Positions 43,300-45,203 of a stretch of 45,203 nt of DNA are shown piece by piece. The translations under genes and the position numbers were made by a program. The notes below the pieces were generated by a model, which was given only the letters and a program-made list of their open reading frames with translations, was not told the DNA's origin and did not search any database. The stretch is from Bacteroidota bacterium (GTDB lineage: Bacteria; Bacteroidota; Bacteroidia; Chitinophagales; LD1): contig JAOQAO010000138.1 of NCBI GenBank assembly GCA_025963485.1, forward strand, positions 1-45,203. The letters are read 5' to 3'. Within the stretch, counting starts at the first letter, position 1; the number at the start of each line of letters is the position of its first letter.

Positions 43300-44172
43300 A
43301 TGCAGACCACCATCACTATTGCCGGTAAAAGCAAACATCCCTTGACGGTAAACCGACCAGGATACGGAACTATGCGCTTAACCGGAGATGGCATTTATGG
43401 CGAGCCGGCTGACAGACCTGGGGCATTGCAAATATTAAGGCGGGCAATAGAAGCGGGAGTTAATTTTTTAGATACCGCAGATTATTATGGTGAAGATGTA
43501 ACCAACCGGCTGATTGTTGAAGCCTTATATCCTTATCCGCCGGATCTGGTGATCTGCACCAAGGTAGGGGTCACGCGTGACGCCGGCAAAAACGTTATTC
43601 CGTTCAATACTCCTGCGGACCTGCGGAGAGGTATCGAGAACAATCTTCGCACCTTAAAGCTTGATCAGATCCAATTGGTACATTTCCGCGTCTTTGGTAA
43701 TGCAACACCGTTTGAGGAATCAATGCAGGCCATGTTTGATATGCAACGCGAAGGGAAAATTTTGCATGTAGGTGCGAGTAATGTTTCGCCTGAACAATTA
43801 AGAATAGCCGCAAGCATGGGTGATATTGCTACGGTGGAGAACATGTATGGCCATACTACCCGCACCACGCTGGTAGTTGGCGACCACACCAATCAGGGAG
43901 GTGAAGAAGTGCTTAAGATTTGCGAAGAGAAAGAAATACCTCTTATCCCCTATTATTCTGTATTTCAATCGATGCCCCAAAAAGATGAACGTCTTATTGC
44001 TATCGCACAAAAATATAACGCGACTGTAGCGCAAATAAGTATAGCATGGTTGTTGCATCGGTCTCAGTGGATATTGCCTATACCTGGCACCTCCAGCCTG
44101 GCGCATTTTGAGGAGAACCTTAAAGCAGCAGATATAGTCTTAACGGCTGAGGATATGCGGTTTTTAGAATGA
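43300..44172 (+). CDS. aldo/keto reductase
   Basis: A 290-residue NADPH-dependent reductase with the (beta/alpha)8 fold. Seen: DTADYYG with Asp58 and Tyr63, the catalytic Lys88 in CTKVGV, His128 in LVHFR, then GASN, SIAWLLHRSQWILPIPGTSS, and ENLKAADI near the end, the coenzyme-binding segment. The tetrad is complete. It reduces aldehydes or ketones; the substrate is not predictable. It probably acts with the neighbouring dehydrogenase-like gene on reactive carbonyls. Sixteen bases after the SnoaL-like stop. Confidence 0.93.
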   Translation: MQTTITIAGKSKHPLTVNRPGYGTMRLTGDGIYGEPADRPGALQILRRAIEAGVNFLDTADYYGEDVTNRLIVEALYPYPPDLVICTKVGVTRDAGKNVIPFNTPADLRRGIENNLRTLKLDQIQLVHFRVFGNATPFEESMQAMFDMQREGKILHVGASNVSPEQLRIAASMGDIATVENMYGHTTRTTLVVGDHTNQGGEEVLKICEEKEIPLIPYYSVFQSMPQKDERLIAIAQKYNATVAQISIAWLLHRSQWILPIPGTSSLAHFEENLKAADIVLTAEDMRFLE

Positions 44173-44212
44173 TCCTTTGAAATGATTCGCAACAAACAAA
44201 AATAAACTGAAA

Positions 44213-45130
44213 ATGAGTGCAAAAAAAGTAATAGTGGCCGGTGCCACAGGTCAACTCGGAAACAAAATAGTGAAAGCCCTGGTAGAACAAGGAGCAGATG
44301 TCACTGCGATGGTAAGACCTACCAGTGACAGAAGCAAACTGGAGGCAATGGGGATCAGAAATTTCGTGATCGGGGATATGATGGATAAATCTTCCTTAAA
44401 AAATGCCCTTTCATCTGGTGGTTTCGATACCATCGTGGCCAGCGCGGCGGGTTATACGCGGCATACGAAGGGAGATAGACCTGATACAGATACCATAGGC
44501 TACCGCAATCTGGTAGATGCTACTAAAGATGCTGGTATCCCCAGGTTTGTGCTCATCTCTATTCTGGAAAGTGATAAAGCTATAAGTGTGCCTCACTTCC
44601 ATAATAAATACCTAATCGAAAAATACCTTGCCGAAAAAAAGCAGCCATATATAGCTCTCCGGCCAGGAGCATTTTTCGATTGGTCGGATGATACCTTGGT
44701 AAAAAACCTGAAGAAAGGCGTATTCCCCATGTTTTTTGACGGTGTAGATTACGGGACTATTTACACACCTGACCTCGCCCGCTATGTGGCCATTGCGGCC
44801 ACTACCGTACCGGATTCTGAATTAAACTCCCATGTAGATGTCGGTTGGAGTACCCCGGTAAACAGCCAAAGCATGGCTGCTGCGTTTTCAAAAGTGCTCA
44901 ATAGACCGATCAAAGCAAAGCCCGTAATTCCGGCATTCGTATTCAAGATCGTGGCCCCGATAGCTGCAGCATTTAGCGAGAATATGAAAGATATGGTGGC
45001 CATGGTGAAATGGGTAAATACAGGTGAATACGTAAGCAGGAACCCGGAAAAACAAAAACAGCTTTTTGGTGATCTGCCGACTATCGAAGAAGCGGTACGA
45101 AGGTTTTGCAAGGACAAAGGTTTGATCTGA
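44213..45130 (+). CDS. NmrA-like/atypical SDR NAD(P)-binding protein
   Basis: A 305-residue Rossmann-fold protein. Seen: the dinucleotide loop GATGQLG (10-16), TAMVRPTS, a DT and ASAAGYT region, RFVLISIL and the NKYLIEKYLAEK segment of atypical SDRs, plus LRPGAFFDW. The Tyr-xxx-Lys catalytic pair of classical SDRs is replaced by this HNKY...EKYL stretch, typical of the NmrA/isoflavone-reductase-like group, whose members may sense or use NAD(P). Forty bases after the aldo/keto reductase stop, probably the last gene of this operon. Confidence 0.9.
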   Translation: MSAKKVIVAGATGQLGNKIVKALVEQGADVTAMVRPTSDRSKLEAMGIRNFVIGDMMDKSSLKNALSSGGFDTIVASAAGYTRHTKGDRPDTDTIGYRNLVDATKDAGIPRFVLISILESDKAISVPHFHNKYLIEKYLAEKKQPYIALRPGAFFDWSDDTLVKNLKKGVFPMFFDGVDYGTIYTPDLARYVAIAATTVPDSELNSHVDVGWSTPVNSQSMAAAFSKVLNRPIKAKPVIPAFVFKIVAPIAAAFSENMKDMVAMVKWVNTGEYVSRNPEKQKQLFGDLPTIEEAVRRFCKDKGLI

Positions 45131-45154
45131 TGGATTGGGTTCTATTCCGAGAAC

Positions 45155-45203
45155 TTATTGCTTAGTCACCTTCACCACATTGCGCGTAGAACCGGTAGTG
45201 CAA
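45155..45203 (-). CDS. 3' end of a minus-strand gene (partial)
   Basis: The last 15 codons before a TAA at 45155-45157 read CTTGSTRNVVKVTKQ on the minus strand, resembling the end of a secreted beta-domain or sorting domain. The gene continues beyond the window, so no product can be named. The frame is open but short, hence low confidence. Confidence 0.35.
   Translation of the reverse strand, partial: CTTGSTRNVVKVTKQ

Overview
The window looks like chromosome of a Bacteroidota bacterium, most likely a member of the Chitinophagia. The evidence is a PorU-type sortase of the type IX secretion system (T9SS), three secreted proteins with T9SS C-terminal sorting domains, many lipoproteins, poor Shine-Dalgarno sequences, and several promoters fitting the Bacteroidota pattern TTTG-N19..21-TAnnTTTG. 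No rRNA, tRNA, CRISPR array or intact insertion sequence was recognised.

Layout. 1-6.7 kb: a START/AHSA1-type protein, a patatin-like lipase, a lipocalin-like lipoprotein, a DEAD-box-type RNA helicase, a membrane protein and a secreted protein, separated by repeat-filled gaps. 6.7-10.7 kb: a visibly AT-rich island with a five-helix membrane protein, a decayed reading frame and a 642-residue protein ending in a HEPN-like R-N-x3-H motif, bordered on both sides by dispersed repeats. 10.7-14.7 kb: release factor 3 (prfC), ferritin, a YihY/BrkB membrane protein and a small repeat peptide. 14.7-25.3 kb: T9SS zone with two cargo proteins, a TPR-LuxR regulator, PorU and a beta-helix lipoprotein. 25.3-27.1 kb: a compact operon of three SRPBCC proteins and an ArsR regulator, headed by a promoter carrying two 16-bp operator-like palindromes. 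27.3-33.9 kb: a methyltransferase, DUF1801 and YciI proteins, a C10 cysteine protease exported by T9SS, a lipoprotein and a fatty acid hydroxylase. 34.2-40.0 kb: a histidine kinase, a lipoprotein, an acyl-CoA desaturase, a DUF4349 protein, and a translationally coupled FIST sensor/histidine kinase pair. 40.5-45.1 kb: isochorismatase, esterase, Crp/Fnr regulator, SnoaL-like, aldo/keto reductase and NmrA-like genes that look like one stress or detoxification locus.

How genes work together. PorU would process the T9SS cargo encoded around it. The ArsR protein probably controls its own operon through the paired palindromes. The FIST protein probably signals through the kinase whose start codon overlaps its stop. 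The Crp/Fnr regulator probably controls the flanking enzyme genes.

The candidates most worth following up are the HEPN-like AT-rich island, the dual-operator ArsR/SRPBCC operon, and a three-copy dispersed element with conserved ends and a variable middle. All functions come from reading motifs by eye; no database search was possible.
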